A DNA stretch of 64,000 nucleotides from GCA-2693325 sp964011675 (lineage in GTDB: Bacteria > Latescibacterota > UBA2968 > UBA8231), in the NCBI GenBank assembly GCA_964011675.1, contig CAXGPR010000006.1, positions 11,260 to 75,259 on the forward strand. The letters are read 5' to 3'. Below, piece after piece: positions 8,395 through 17,400 of this stretch (positions are counted from its first letter, which is position 1; every line of letters starts with the position of its first letter). The position numbers and the translations under genes are program-made. Below the pieces are notes generated by a model that worked only from the letters and a program-made list of their open reading frames with translations, was not told the origin of the DNA and made no database searches.

Positions 8395-9231
8395 GTGGGC
8401 GTTGTACTAACCGGGTTTGCCGATGAAATAGGTCCTGATCCGCAGCTGCAGATTGATACGCTGAGTGCGGTGGACGTGCGCTTTCTCGAGCTGCGTGCGG
8501 TGGGAGGAAAGGGCGTGCTCGACTTGGATACGGACGAAGCTACCGCGTTTAAGTGCGCGCTTGATGCGGCGGATATTGGCGTGTCCTCTATTGGCTCTCC
8601 CATTGGCAAGGTCCAGGTGCGCAGCGACTTGGATGCTCATTTTGCACGGTTTCGGATCGCGGTTGAGAGCGCACAATTTTTTGGTGCGCGCTACGTGCGT
8701 GTCTTCTCGTTTTATCACGAAGGAGAAGAGGCGTCAGCCTGTCGCGAGGAGGTCATAGAATTTTTCCATCGCATGGTTGATGTTGCAGAGAGCGCAAACG
8801 TGGTGCTGCTACACGAAAACGAAAGCCATATTTACGGCGATGTCCCCACGCGCTGTGCGGATCTATTAGAAGTCCTGTCACGCCCCGCTTTACGCGCCGC
8901 CTTTGATCCGGCCAACTTTATTCAGGTCGGCGTTGATCCACTGCGGGATGCTTGGCCGCTGCTAAAAGACTGCACGGACTACTTTCATATAAAAGATGCG
9001 TTGGCCGAATCGCGCGCGGTCGTTCCGGCCGGCTACGGAGACGGCGGTCTTGAAGCGATATTGCGCGATGCGGTGGATTCGGGTTTTAGCGGCTTTCTGT
9101 CTTTGGAACCGCATCTCAAAGCCGAAGATCCGGTGCATGGAGGAGACGGCCCAGAGCGTTTTATCAAGTCTGTAACGGCGCTGCGGGAGGTGCTGGAACG
9201 CGCGGGGATAGAAGAAGTGTATCGTGTTTAA
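8395..9231 (+). CDS. Sugar phosphate isomerase/epimerase-type TIM barrel
   Basis: This 278-residue protein fits the xylose-isomerase-like TIM-barrel (AP endonuclease 2) family: GFADEIGPD, ELRAVGGKGVLD, LLHENESHIYGD with a metal-ligand Glu, FDPANFI, YFHIKDA, and a C-terminal LSLEPH. These give the Glu, Asp, His and Glu usual in the metal site. The start is the GTG at 8395 immediately after the upstream TAA. Members isomerise or epimerise ketoses and inositols. The position between two mannonate-dehydratase-like genes points to a keto-sugar or uronate intermediate. Confidence 0.82.
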   Translation: MGVVLTGFADEIGPDPQLQIDTLSAVDVRFLELRAVGGKGVLDLDTDEATAFKCALDAADIGVSSIGSPIGKVQVRSDLDAHFARFRIAVESAQFFGARYVRVFSFYHEGEEASACREEVIEFFHRMVDVAESANVVLLHENESHIYGDVPTRCADLLEVLSRPALRAAFDPANFIQVGVDPLRDAWPLLKDCTDYFHIKDALAESRAVVPAGYGDGGLEAILRDAVDSGFSGFLSLEPHLKAEDPVHGGDGPERFIKSVTALREVLERAGIEEVYRV

Positions 9232-10228
9232 GATTAGTAAGGGACTGGGTAATGTAGCGGAGAGTACGCTGCGTTTCTTTGCTCAGATAGGCGTAGAAGA
9301 AGTCAGCATTCCGGCGCGCCTTAACGACGACGTGCAGCTGCGGCCGCTTGTGCCGTCACCTCAATTAAAGGCTCCCGGTTCGCTGCCCGCTATGTGGGAC
9401 GAGGCAGAACTGCAGCGCATTGCTGAGCGCGTTCGCGCATTTGATCTAAATCCCACGCTTATGGACCTGCCGCTTTCTGGACGCATTCTGCTAGGCCTTG
9501 AAGGCCGAGACGAGGACCTGCGCGACGTAGAAATGCGGGTGCAGATGGCCGCTCGCGTTGGGATCGGAGTCCTGACGTATAACTTTACGGCGCTGCGGGC
9601 TTCGGAAGGCTATGCCGCTTGTGAAGGAGCCGGGCGTGGCGGTGCGCATTTACGCGACTTTGATTTTGCGCGGATTGAGAGACTGCCTCCCTTGGAGGAT
9701 GTTGGCCAGCACAGCCAAGAGCAAATGTGGGAGCACCTAACGCTTTTCCTGCGCGCGATCGTGCCCGTGGCCGAGCGCGCGGGGCTGCGTTTGGCGCTGC
9801 ATCCCAACGACCCGCCGGTGCCGGTCTATCGCGGCGTTGCACAGCCGCTGTGGAACTTGGATTCAATGAAACGTCTGGTGGATGTAATAGACAGTCGGGC
9901 TAATAGCGTATTCTTTGACACGGGCGTTACGACCGAATACGGCGAAGATGCGGCAGAGGCGATCCGCTACTTTGGCCGGCGAGATCGCATCGGCACGGTG
10001 CACTTTCGCAACGTGCGGGTCGAAGAACCTTACTATCGGTATACTGAGACTTTTGTCGACGAGGGCGATTGCGACATCGTCGCCTGTATGCGCGCTTTTA
10101 CAGAGGTCGGCTACGAGGGGGGGATTGATCCAGATCATACCCCAAGGCTCATAGACGACGCCCATTCTTCTATGGGCTGGGCCTATGCCATCGGGCAGCT
10201 GCGCGCGCTGCGCCTGGCCATATACTAG
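9224..10228 (+). CDS. Mannonate dehydratase-family protein, divergent copy 2
   Basis: This 334-residue protein starts MFKIS like copy 1 and shares its motif order: LHPNDPP, VHFRNVR, VDEGDCD and DPDHTPRL. The strand aligned with YCCGT of copy 1 reads FFDTGV here, so the metal-binding Cys of mannonate dehydratase is missing. The metal site or the reaction has therefore probably changed. The GTG start at 9224 overlaps the previous gene by 8 bases, so translation is coupled. No ribosome-binding site beyond the upstream coding sequence is evident. Confidence 0.8.
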   Translation: MFKISKGLGNVAESTLRFFAQIGVEEVSIPARLNDDVQLRPLVPSPQLKAPGSLPAMWDEAELQRIAERVRAFDLNPTLMDLPLSGRILLGLEGRDEDLRDVEMRVQMAARVGIGVLTYNFTALRASEGYAACEGAGRGGAHLRDFDFARIERLPPLEDVGQHSQEQMWEHLTLFLRAIVPVAERAGLRLALHPNDPPVPVYRGVAQPLWNLDSMKRLVDVIDSRANSVFFDTGVTTEYGEDAAEAIRYFGRRDRIGTVHFRNVRVEEPYYRYTETFVDEGDCDIVACMRAFTEVGYEGGIDPDHTPRLIDDAHSSMGWAYAIGQLRALRLAIY

Positions 10229-10264
10229 TCAACTCCAGTCGTACTTGGCAGGGGCTACACGTGA

Positions 10265-10915
10265 CTATGCCTCTTTACCTGACAGTCTATCGAATGGGTT
10301 GACTACGCTAGAGGCCACATTGGAAAGATGTGCGCTGGTGCGGCGTAGGAAGCGCACAGCCAAGGCAAATGGGACGGCGTCATTGCTACGACCGTCGTCT
10401 TTTACAAGCTGCTCAACCAGCATGCTGCTTTGCTTTTTTATTTCTTCGTGCTGCCGCATTACGCGACGCGCTGCGTCCGTGTTGCTGTCGCGGAGTGCTT
10501 CTACCACCTGGGAAAAGAGTGGTGCAATTAAGATTTGCAGCGTGCGACAGGATGCTGCATGGGCAGAATTGTTGTGATCTATATTCGCCCATTCACTCAA
10601 TTCGATTAGGCTCTTGGCGTAGTCTCCGCTGCGTTCGATGTCGTGGACTATGCTCAAGAGTGATAGGCTCGTCGGTAGATCCTGTTCGGGATTGAGCGTT
10701 AGATGCTCAAAAATCATGCGTCTGACAATCCGCTCACTGGCGTTGATGTCGTGATCTTCTTTCAGCACTTCAGTGCTGTTGTCGGCTGAATTCAACAGGT
10801 TGTTACAGGCTAAGTCAAACATACGTTCTGCCCGTTTGAGCATGTCTATCACTTCGTTGATGGCGTCGTAGAGCAGAGACGTGCGTTTATCAGTTTCGAT
10901 TATTTCTTTAAACAT
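10265..10915 (-). CDS. PhoU-domain protein
   Basis: The 216-residue, entirely helical protein has two PhoU-like three-helix repeats. The second shows the metal-binding type signature SIVHDIERSGDYAKSL (E/DxxxD pattern) and the first has EDHDINASERIVRR. It follows the Na/phosphate cotransporter gene by three bases, so it is probably made with it. PhoU-like partners modulate phosphate uptake by NptA-type carriers. The short length matches the stand-alone domain often found fused to the C-terminus of such transporters. Confidence 0.85.
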   Translation of the reverse strand: MFKEIIETDKRTSLLYDAINEVIDMLKRAERMFDLACNNLLNSADNSTEVLKEDHDINASERIVRRMIFEHLTLNPEQDLPTSLSLLSIVHDIERSGDYAKSLIELSEWANIDHNNSAHAASCRTLQILIAPLFSQVVEALRDSNTDAARRVMRQHEEIKKQSSMLVEQLVKDDGRSNDAVPFALAVRFLRRTSAHLSNVASSVVNPFDRLSGKEA

Positions 10916-10918
10916 GGC

Positions 10919-12013
10919 TTATCTCCAGACGAGAATGAGCAAAAGAGGTATGATATAGAAAACGCAGCCAAGGTATATGAACGCATAGACTCTGGAACGG
11001 CTGGTCAATTCGGCCAGTCCGCGCGCCATTTTCAGTGGAATTTGGCGAATTTGTGCAATGGGATAGACGATGGCGATGCCCGTTATGTTGAAGAAAAGAT
11101 GGGCAAAAGCAACGGTAACAGCGGCCACATTGCCCGTGGCAAGTGAGGCCAGCATGGCGGTTACCGTAGTGCCAATATTGGCACCGAGCGTGAAGGGAAA
11201 AACCTGTTCAAGCGTTAGGATTCCAGCGCCAATAAGCGGCACGATCATCGAGGTGGTAATAGACGAACTCTGGACCATGATAGTTAGCACGATGCCGAAG
11301 AGCATGGCGATGGGCGCTGCGCCGAAGAGGTAGCGATGTAAATAGCGTTCGGCGCGTTTGATTACGACGCCGCGGGCCAAATCAACCAAGAATTTAAGCG
11401 CGAGATACATAATTATGAGCGCTACGATAAGGCATAAAACGGGATTGGAACCAAGTATTTCAATTAGCCATTTTACTGCAGGTGAAGTGAGCTGTTTGAG
11501 AGGGTTGGCAAACTTCATGCCGCCTATACCCTGAAACAGATCGGCCGTTCGCTCCGCTACATATTGCAGGTAGCCGGTGGCGATTTCCAACGGCAGTAAA
11601 ATAAGCACGGCAATTAGGTTAAAGAAGTCGTGCACCGTAGCACCGGCCAGCGCTCGCTTGAACTCTTCTTTTCGAGTGATATGGCCCATAGATACTAGCG
11701 TATTGGTCACGCTGGTTCCCACGTTGGCGCCCATGATTACGGGAATGGCGCCCTCGATGGTTAAAGCGCCTCCAGCAACCATGCCGACGGCGATGGCCGT
11801 CGTAGTAGACGAACTCTGGGCAAGTGTCGTGCCCAAAATACCAGCGAAGATGCCTACGAGTGGATTGGACGTCATCTCTATGATCTGTATCGCGAGCTCT
11901 TTGCCAAAAAGCTTAAACGATCCGCCGAGTAGGCCAATACTGACGAGAAAAACGTAGAGAATTAACACCAAGCCCACTATCTGTAGCCAAAATTGTAACG
12001 TATCCCGTTTCAT
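10919..12013 (-). CDS. Na/phosphate cotransporter (NptA/PF02690 type)
   Basis: The inner-membrane protein has two inverted Na_Pi_cotrans repeats. Each carries the QSSS signature: AQSSSTTTA in the first half and VQSSSITTS in the second, each followed by a GANVGT/GANIGT motif. This is the hallmark of sodium-dependent phosphate transporters. I choose the ATG at 12013 (MKRDTLQFW), preceded by AAGAGG three bases away, rather than an in-frame GTG at 12046. The PhoU-domain gene follows. Expression probably starts at the promoter at 12064-12092. Confidence 0.88.
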   Translation of the reverse strand: MKRDTLQFWLQIVGLVLILYVFLVSIGLLGGSFKLFGKELAIQIIEMTSNPLVGIFAGILGTTLAQSSSTTTAIAVGMVAGGALTIEGAIPVIMGANVGTSVTNTLVSMGHITRKEEFKRALAGATVHDFFNLIAVLILLPLEIATGYLQYVAERTADLFQGIGGMKFANPLKQLTSPAVKWLIEILGSNPVLCLIVALIIMYLALKFLVDLARGVVIKRAERYLHRYLFGAAPIAMLFGIVLTIMVQSSSITTSMIVPLIGAGILTLEQVFPFTLGANIGTTVTAMLASLATGNVAAVTVAFAHLFFNITGIAIVYPIAQIRQIPLKMARGLAELTSRSRVYAFIYLGCVFYIIPLLLILVWR

Positions 12014-12063
12014 GAGCCTCTTAAATGTGAAGTGTCTTTGTAACACAAAATTAACACTTTCGT

Positions 12064-12092
12064 AGTATATCTAAAGATATCAAGGCTGACAA
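12064..12092 (-). promoter_or_regulatory. Sigma-70-like promoter of the Na/phosphate cotransporter-PhoU pair
   Basis: Reading the minus strand, TTGTCA (12092-12087) is followed after exactly 17 bases by TATACT (12069-12064); each box matches five of six consensus bases. Transcription would begin near 12057, leaving a leader of about 44 bases before the ATG at 12013. The spacer and -10 box contain a palindrome that could be an operator. Confidence 0.55.
12067..12080. promoter_or_regulatory. Palindrome overlapping the transporter promoter (operator candidate)
   Basis: ATATCT-AA-AGATAT is a perfect 6-bp inverted repeat with a 2-base centre. It covers part of the -10 box and spacer of the cotransporter promoter, where a bound repressor would block RNA polymerase. 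A related half, GTATATCT, recurs at 12157-12164 nearer to nagB, so one regulator could touch both divergent units. No protein assignment is possible from sequence. Confidence 0.35.
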
Positions 12093-12243
12093 TACAGCCG
12101 CCTGTGAGTTAGATTTTTGTACTTTATTAGTGCACTCTCCACCTGAGTTAAGGGGAGTATATCTTTACTTATGACAGGTCTTTTTATACCTTCCCCATCC
12201 TGTTAAACCGTCTGTTTTATCCAGCCGATCGGGGCCCTAGGCG

Positions 12244-12981
12244 ATGCCAGTCCATCTACACATTGTCGAAGATGCGGTCGACGTGGCGCGCGCTGCATCC
12301 CAACACGTATGTGCACAGGTGCGCGAGCGTTCTGATGCCGTGTTGGGTCTGGCAACGGGCTCCACTCCGGAGGCAACCTATGCGGAGTTGGTCCAGTTGT
12401 ATCGGGAGCGTGCGCTCTCTTTCGCACGCGTGCGCAGCGTCAACCTTGATGAGTACTGCGGCCTGGATGGAGCACACGAGCAGAGCTATCGCCACTACAT
12501 GCAAACGCATCTTTTTGACTGGGTGGATATACGTCCTTGGAATACGCTGGTACCGGACGGCCTCGCGGCTGATAGAGAAGCGGAATGTCGCGCTTATGAA
12601 GAGCGTATTCGCGCACTCGGTGGGGTGGACCTTTGGCTGCTCGGGATTGGTAGCAACGGACATATTGCCTTCAATGAACCAGGTTCGTCGCGCGATAGCC
12701 GAACCCGCTGCGTGCAGCTAACGGCTGAGACCATAGCCGACAACAGTCGACAGTTCGCCGCGTCCACGGAGGTGCCTCGGCGTGCCTTTACTGTGGGAGT
12801 CGGAACGATATTAGAAGCGCGTCGCGTATTGCTTTTGGCTACGGGTGCACACAAGGCGCGCGCTGTAGTTGCCGCATTGCAGGGAGATCCGGGAACGCAC
12901 TGTCCCGCCAGTTTTTTGCGGGAACACGCGCACTGCACGTTCGTGATTGATCGCCCAGCGGCGTCTATGTTGGAGAGGTGA
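12244..12981 (+). CDS. nagB: Glucosamine-6-phosphate deaminase
   Basis: NagB converts glucosamine-6-phosphate to fructose-6-phosphate and ammonia. The 245-residue protein shows the family series: LATGSTPEATY (phosphate loop), NLDEY with the catalytic D69-E70 pair, and GIGSNGHIAFNEPG (134-147) with active-site H140 and E145. Length is close to the usual 240-266. Its stop lies inside the ribosome-binding region of the acetate kinase gene. It begins a long plus-strand catabolic run, so amino sugars are the likely input. Confidence 0.93.
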   Translation: MPVHLHIVEDAVDVARAASQHVCAQVRERSDAVLGLATGSTPEATYAELVQLYRERALSFARVRSVNLDEYCGLDGAHEQSYRHYMQTHLFDWVDIRPWNTLVPDGLAADREAECRAYEERIRALGGVDLWLLGIGSNGHIAFNEPGSSRDSRTRCVQLTAETIADNSRQFAASTEVPRRAFTVGVGTILEARRVLLLATGAHKARAVVAALQGDPGTHCPASFLREHAHCTFVIDRPAASMLER

Positions 12982-12985
12982 GCAC

Positions 12986-14176
12986 GTGATTTTGGTGCTT
13001 AACTGCGGCTCTTCTTCGCTCAAGTTCTGCCTTTTTGACGAGCACGAAACGCCGCGTGCCCGCGGCGTGGTCGAGCGTTTGGGACAGCGCGAATCTACGC
13101 TGGTCTGCGAGCGGAACGGAGAGCAGATGCGTCGATCTCTACTCGCTGCGGATCACCGTCGGGCGTTGGGTGCAGTGGTCGATGCGCTGAGCGAAGGGGG
13201 ACTGGCAGCCGATGCATTGGAAGGGGTTGGACATCGCGTAGTGCACGGCGGAGAGCGAGTCGTTGAGGCCGTGCGGATTACGCCGGACATCGAAAAGCAC
13301 ATCGAGGCGTGCGTCCCCCTTGCTCCGCTGCACAACCCGGCTGCTCTAGAGGGCGTGCGCGCAGCTCGCTGCCTTTTTGTCGGAGTGCCTCAGGTGGGCG
13401 TTTTCGATACGGCTTTTCACCAAACTCTGCCCGCTCGTGCATTTCTCTACGCGCTGCCTCGTGCGCTCTATGCCGAGCAAGGGATTCGTCGCTACGGGTT
13501 CCACGGAACTTCGCACCGCTATGTGGCGATGCGAGCGGGGGAACTGCTGGGCGTTGCGCTGGAGAGGCTAAGCGTTATCACCTGCCATTTGGGCAACGGC
13601 GTCTCGCTTGCCGCCGTTGCGGGCGGGCGTTCTGTGGATACGACGATGGGATTAACGCCGCTGGAGGGCATTCCCATGGGCACGCGTTCGGGCGATATTG
13701 ACTCCGCGCTGGTGTTCCACCTGATGCGAGAGGGCAAGACGCTGGATGAGGTCGAGCACATGCTGCAGCATGAAAGCGGTCTGTTGGGGCTTTCTGGGCG
13801 GTCTCAGGACGTGCGTGAACTGGAGACGGCGGCTACGGATGGCGACGAGGTTGCCGCCGAGGCACTCGAAGTCTTTGCGTATCGGGTGCGCAAAGCGATC
13901 GGCTCGTACTGTGCGGTCTTAGGGCGCGTTAACGCGCTGGTATTTACTGGAGGCATTGGCCAGCACAGCGCTTTTATGCGCAGGCGTATTCTCGAAGGAC
14001 TCCAGCACATGGGCATGCAGATTGATTCCGCGCGCAACCGAAATCACGCGGGCGATGAGGGCGAAGTGTCGCACGTCGACTCGCGAGTGAAAATATTAGT
14101 GGTTCCGACAAATGAAGAGCTCGTCATCGCGCGCGAGGTGCGCGAAGTATTGGCTAAGGCTAAGGATATTAGATGA
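12986..14176 (+). CDS. ackA: Acetate kinase
   Basis: Acetate kinase interconverts acetyl phosphate and acetate with ATP. The 396-residue protein has NCGSSSLKF at the N-terminus, GHRVVHGGE, FDTAFHQTLP, YGFHGTSHRYV, HLGNGVS and FTGGIGQHSA, all diagnostic of the ASKHA acetate kinases. I place the start at the GTG at 12986 because GGAGAGG (12972-12978) lies 7 bases upstream and the protein then begins MILVLNCGSSS; a longer frame from 12947 only adds overlap with nagB. Its presence between two nagB-type genes suggests acetate released from N-acetyl sugars is activated or recycled here. Confidence 0.93.
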   Translation: MILVLNCGSSSLKFCLFDEHETPRARGVVERLGQRESTLVCERNGEQMRRSLLAADHRRALGAVVDALSEGGLAADALEGVGHRVVHGGERVVEAVRITPDIEKHIEACVPLAPLHNPAALEGVRAARCLFVGVPQVGVFDTAFHQTLPARAFLYALPRALYAEQGIRRYGFHGTSHRYVAMRAGELLGVALERLSVITCHLGNGVSLAAVAGGRSVDTTMGLTPLEGIPMGTRSGDIDSALVFHLMREGKTLDEVEHMLQHESGLLGLSGRSQDVRELETAATDGDEVAAEALEVFAYRVRKAIGSYCAVLGRVNALVFTGGIGQHSAFMRRRILEGLQHMGMQIDSARNRNHAGDEGEVSHVDSRVKILVVPTNEELVIAREVREVLAKAKDIR

Positions 14177-16521
14177 CAGGAAATACGCTAACTGCCGTTG
14201 AACGACACGCGCTCGAACAGTCCCCTCTTGGAGACCTGTATGTTCCAAGAGAAAAGATGCGAACGATTGTTGTAGACAACTTTCCCTCTCTGGGAAAGCT
14301 CGCAGCCATGCGCTTTATCGAATGGGTGCAGCACAACCCCGGCGGTGTTATATCGCTGCCCACTGGTAAAACCCCCGAGCACTTTATTCGCTGGGTGACG
14401 CATGTAATGAGCGCATGGGGCACGCCTGAAGTTGTGCGCGAACTGGAGGCCAACGGCATAGATCCAGGTGTGAAACCGGATATGGCCTCTCTGCACTTTG
14501 TGCAGATTGACGAATTTTATCCCATAGATCCGGGCCAGGGAAACAGTTTTTTTTCCTATGTGAATAAGTTTTACATCGAGGGGTTTGGCCTCTCGCCTGA
14601 GCGAGCGCTGCTGATGGACTGCAACGAGATCGGTCTACTGCCCGGTCAGACGCTCTCCAGCGTTTGGGCAGATGGAGAGGTAGACCTGTCGCTGCGCAAT
14701 CGAGCTGCGCAAACCGCGTTGGAGAGCACGCAGCAGCAGGCCCTGATGCGCATTGACCAGTGGTGCCAGCAATACGAACAGCGCATACGCGACCTGGGCG
14801 GCATTGGCTTTTTTCTGGGTGGGATTGGTCCAGATGGGCACATAGGGTTCAACGTGCGCGGGGCAGACCACTTTAGCACGACGCGTCTGACGGGGGTTAA
14901 TTACGAGACGCAGGCCGCCGCCGCTGGGGACCTAGGCGGTATTGAGGTCGCGCGCAAGCGACTGGTGATCACGATAGGATTGGGCACGATTGCCTATAAC
15001 CGAGAGGCCTGTGCGCTCGTTATAGCAGCAGGTGAGGCCAAGGCGGGGATTGTAGCCGATGCGGTGGAAAGCGATCCGGACGTCTCATATCCGGCAACCG
15101 CGCTGCACAGTTTGCCCGGTGCGCGGTTTTACATAACGCTGGGGGCTGCTAAGCTTCTGGAGCGTCGTCAGCTCGATTTACTAGCTCGACAGGAGCAGGT
15201 TGACGATGAGACGGTAGAAAAGATCGTAGTCGACTTGGCCGTTGACTGTAATAAGCAGATTGATGCGTTAACAGAAGCTGATTTTGCTGATAGCGAATTC
15301 GCTGCAGCGCTCCTCGAGCGTCGCCCCGAGAGCGTAGGGGAGCTTACGCAAAGCGTGCGCAACAGGCTGATTTCCAAGATCGAGCGGGGTATGGATACGA
15401 TGCAAGATACGCGTTTCTTGCACACGGAGCCCCATCACGACGATCTGATGCTTGGCTATTGGCCTTACATCGTTCGGCACACCAGGCCCGATAGCAACAC
15501 GCACTATTTCGTCTGTTTGACTGGTGGGTTTACGGCGGTCACAAATCAGTTTATCTGTGACCATGTTGAACGACTGCGGCGCTTTCTCGACAGCGCTGAC
15601 TGCGCTCTCCTCATGGACGAGGGTTACTTTGATCCGAGCAATAGTCAGGGACGCAATCGCGACGTGTGGCAGTATCTTGACGGCGTAGCCGCTGACGATG
15701 AAGATCTGCGCAACGAGGGTATGGCGCGGCGCTTCCTGCGCAATCTGATTGATTTGTATGGGTCGATGGACCGCGCGGCGCTTAAGGAGCGCATCGGAGC
15801 TTTGGAGGACTATTTTTCTGCGCATTATCCAGGTCAAAAAGACGAGTCCGACATACAGCGCCTAAAGAGCATGTGCCGAGAATGGGAAGCCGAGTGCACT
15901 TGGGGCTATTTGGGGTGGAACTGCGAAAGCGTGCGGCATCTGCGACTCAGCTTCTACACGGGCGATATTTTTACCCGCGAACCTACCGTCGAAGGCGACG
16001 TCGTTCCGGTGATCAACCTACTTGAAGAGGTCAATCCAGATATTGTCAGCGTCGCGCTCGACCCGGAAGCAAGCGGCCCAGATACCCATTACAAAGTCCT
16101 ACAGGCGATCACCGAGGCGCTGCGGCGCTACGAGGCGACGAGCGGACGCTCCGATATAAAGGTCTGGGGCTACCGGAACGTGTGGTTTCGCTTTCATCCC
16201 AGTGAAGCAGACATCTTTGTTCCGGTCTCACTCAATATGCTCTCTGTTATGCACAGTGCGTTTATGAACACCTTTATCTCTCAGCGCGATGCGTCATTTC
16301 CTAGCTACGAGCACGATGGTCCCTTTTCCGAACTGGCACGTAAGGTGCAGGTCGATCAGTATCAGAAACTCAAAACGTGCTTGGGACGGGCTTGGTTTCA
16401 CGAGCACCCGAGTCCGCTTATTCGAGCGACGCGCGGTTTGGTTTATCTCAAGGAAATGCCGTTGGGCGAGTTTTACGAGCGCAGTCGCACGCTTATGTTG
16501 GCGGCGGAGAATCGTCAATAA
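14173..16521 (+). CDS. NagB-like isomerase fused to a PIG-L-type deacetylase domain
   Basis: The 782-residue protein combines two activities. Residues about 30-320 are a glucosamine-6-phosphate deaminase-like domain (SLPTGKTPEH 61-70, QIDEF with D113-E114, GGIGPDGHIGFN near 206-217). Residues about 400-780 look like a PIG-L/LmbE zinc deacetylase domain opening with HTEPHHDD (407-414), a variant of the usual HPDD, with later HSAF as a possible ligand. A similar two-domain deaminase-like protein is known in Bacteroides. The start overlaps the ackA stop (ATGA). A plausible role is deacetylating and deaminating an N-acetyl amino sugar phosphate in one chain. Confidence 0.82.
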   Translation: MTGNTLTAVERHALEQSPLGDLYVPREKMRTIVVDNFPSLGKLAAMRFIEWVQHNPGGVISLPTGKTPEHFIRWVTHVMSAWGTPEVVRELEANGIDPGVKPDMASLHFVQIDEFYPIDPGQGNSFFSYVNKFYIEGFGLSPERALLMDCNEIGLLPGQTLSSVWADGEVDLSLRNRAAQTALESTQQQALMRIDQWCQQYEQRIRDLGGIGFFLGGIGPDGHIGFNVRGADHFSTTRLTGVNYETQAAAAGDLGGIEVARKRLVITIGLGTIAYNREACALVIAAGEAKAGIVADAVESDPDVSYPATALHSLPGARFYITLGAAKLLERRQLDLLARQEQVDDETVEKIVVDLAVDCNKQIDALTEADFADSEFAAALLERRPESVGELTQSVRNRLISKIERGMDTMQDTRFLHTEPHHDDLMLGYWPYIVRHTRPDSNTHYFVCLTGGFTAVTNQFICDHVERLRRFLDSADCALLMDEGYFDPSNSQGRNRDVWQYLDGVAADDEDLRNEGMARRFLRNLIDLYGSMDRAALKERIGALEDYFSAHYPGQKDESDIQRLKSMCREWEAECTWGYLGWNCESVRHLRLSFYTGDIFTREPTVEGDVVPVINLLEEVNPDIVSVALDPEASGPDTHYKVLQAITEALRRYEATSGRSDIKVWGYRNVWFRFHPSEADIFVPVSLNMLSVMHSAFMNTFISQRDASFPSYEHDGPFSELARKVQVDQYQKLKTCLGRAWFHEHPSPLIRATRGLVYLKEMPLGEFYERSRTLMLAAENRQ

Positions 16522-16566
16522 CGAGCATGCGCTAGCGCGTGTAAAACGCCTCCCGGAGGAGGAGAT

Positions 16567-17400
16567 ATGCATATTGCCGTTACAGGTGCAGCCGGTCGTA
16601 TCGGTCGCTATGTCGTACGCGATTTGCTGGCGGCTGGCCACAGCGTGCAGGGCATTGATGCGGTCGCGGGGAGCGGTCTACAGGTCGACCTGACGGACGC
16701 GGGCCAAGTGTATGACGCGTTTGCTGGAGCCGATGCCGTGGTGCATATGGGTGCATGGGCCAATGCGGGTATGGTTCCAGATGTGCGGACGTATGGCGAT
16801 AATACTGCCGGCACGTATAACGTCTTCCAGGCGTGCGCCGACTTGGGTGTGCGGCGCGTCGTGTCGGCTTCCAGCAACCAGGTTTACGGGTTTTTTTCTG
16901 CACCTCCTCTCTATGCGCCGATAGACGAGGCGCACCCAACGCGCCCGGTCAACAGCTATGCCCTGTCTAAGCTCGCCGGAGAGCAAGCGGCCGAATACTT
17001 TTCTCGCACGCGGGGTATGGAGATTCTTTCCTTCCGCATTATGGGCGCGCGTGTCCCGTCTGAACTGCCCGGTGATATAGCGCAAATCAAGTCGGACGAG
17101 GGCGCGGCTACCAAGCTGCTGTGGACGCGCAGTGATGCACGCGACATTGCGCTAGCGTGTCGATTGGCTGTAGAGGTCGAAAGGGTGGAGTCGGGCGCGT
17201 ATAATATCACCGGACCGCGCGTTGTGCTCGAAGTGGAGACGCGCGAACTGCTGGCGCGCTACTGCCCTTCCACGGCAGTGCGCGAGGGATTGGTAGGGGC
17301 AGCCGCTCCGCTGAGCTGCCAAAAAGCCCAGCGCGCTTTCGGATACCAACCGCGCTATGCGTGGTCAGAATACACGTATCACCTGGAGGATAACGAGTGA
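16567..17400 (+). CDS. NAD-dependent epimerase/dehydratase (extended SDR)
   Basis: The Rossmann start VTGAAGRIGRYV and the active-site series SSNQVYG then YALSKLAGEQ (Tyr and Lys of SDRs) identify the family. The 277-residue length and the A-A-G-R-I-G loop resemble uronate or hexose dehydrogenase/epimerase members acting on free sugars rather than nucleotide sugars. A strong GGAGGAGG site lies just before the ATG. Its stop overlaps the next gene's GTG (GTGA), so the two are translationally coupled. Confidence 0.85.
   Translation: MHIAVTGAAGRIGRYVVRDLLAAGHSVQGIDAVAGSGLQVDLTDAGQVYDAFAGADAVVHMGAWANAGMVPDVRTYGDNTAGTYNVFQACADLGVRRVVSASSNQVYGFFSAPPLYAPIDEAHPTRPVNSYALSKLAGEQAAEYFSRTRGMEILSFRIMGARVPSELPGDIAQIKSDEGAATKLLWTRSDARDIALACRLAVEVERVESGAYNITGPRVVLEVETRELLARYCPSTAVREGLVGAAAPLSCQKAQRAFGYQPRYAWSEYTYHLEDNE

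Noticed and set aside
12171..12181. CTGTCATAAGT (minus strand), resembling half a Pho box
   Set aside because: The second 7-base repeat expected 11 bases later is absent, and the site lies upstream of the cotransporter's core promoter rather than over its -35, so chance is more likely.
15268..15837. Long open frame antisense to the NagB/PIG-L fusion gene
   Set aside because: It has no ribosome-binding site or recognisable motif and the sense strand encodes two clear catalytic domains; the codon bias of the sense gene explains the frame.
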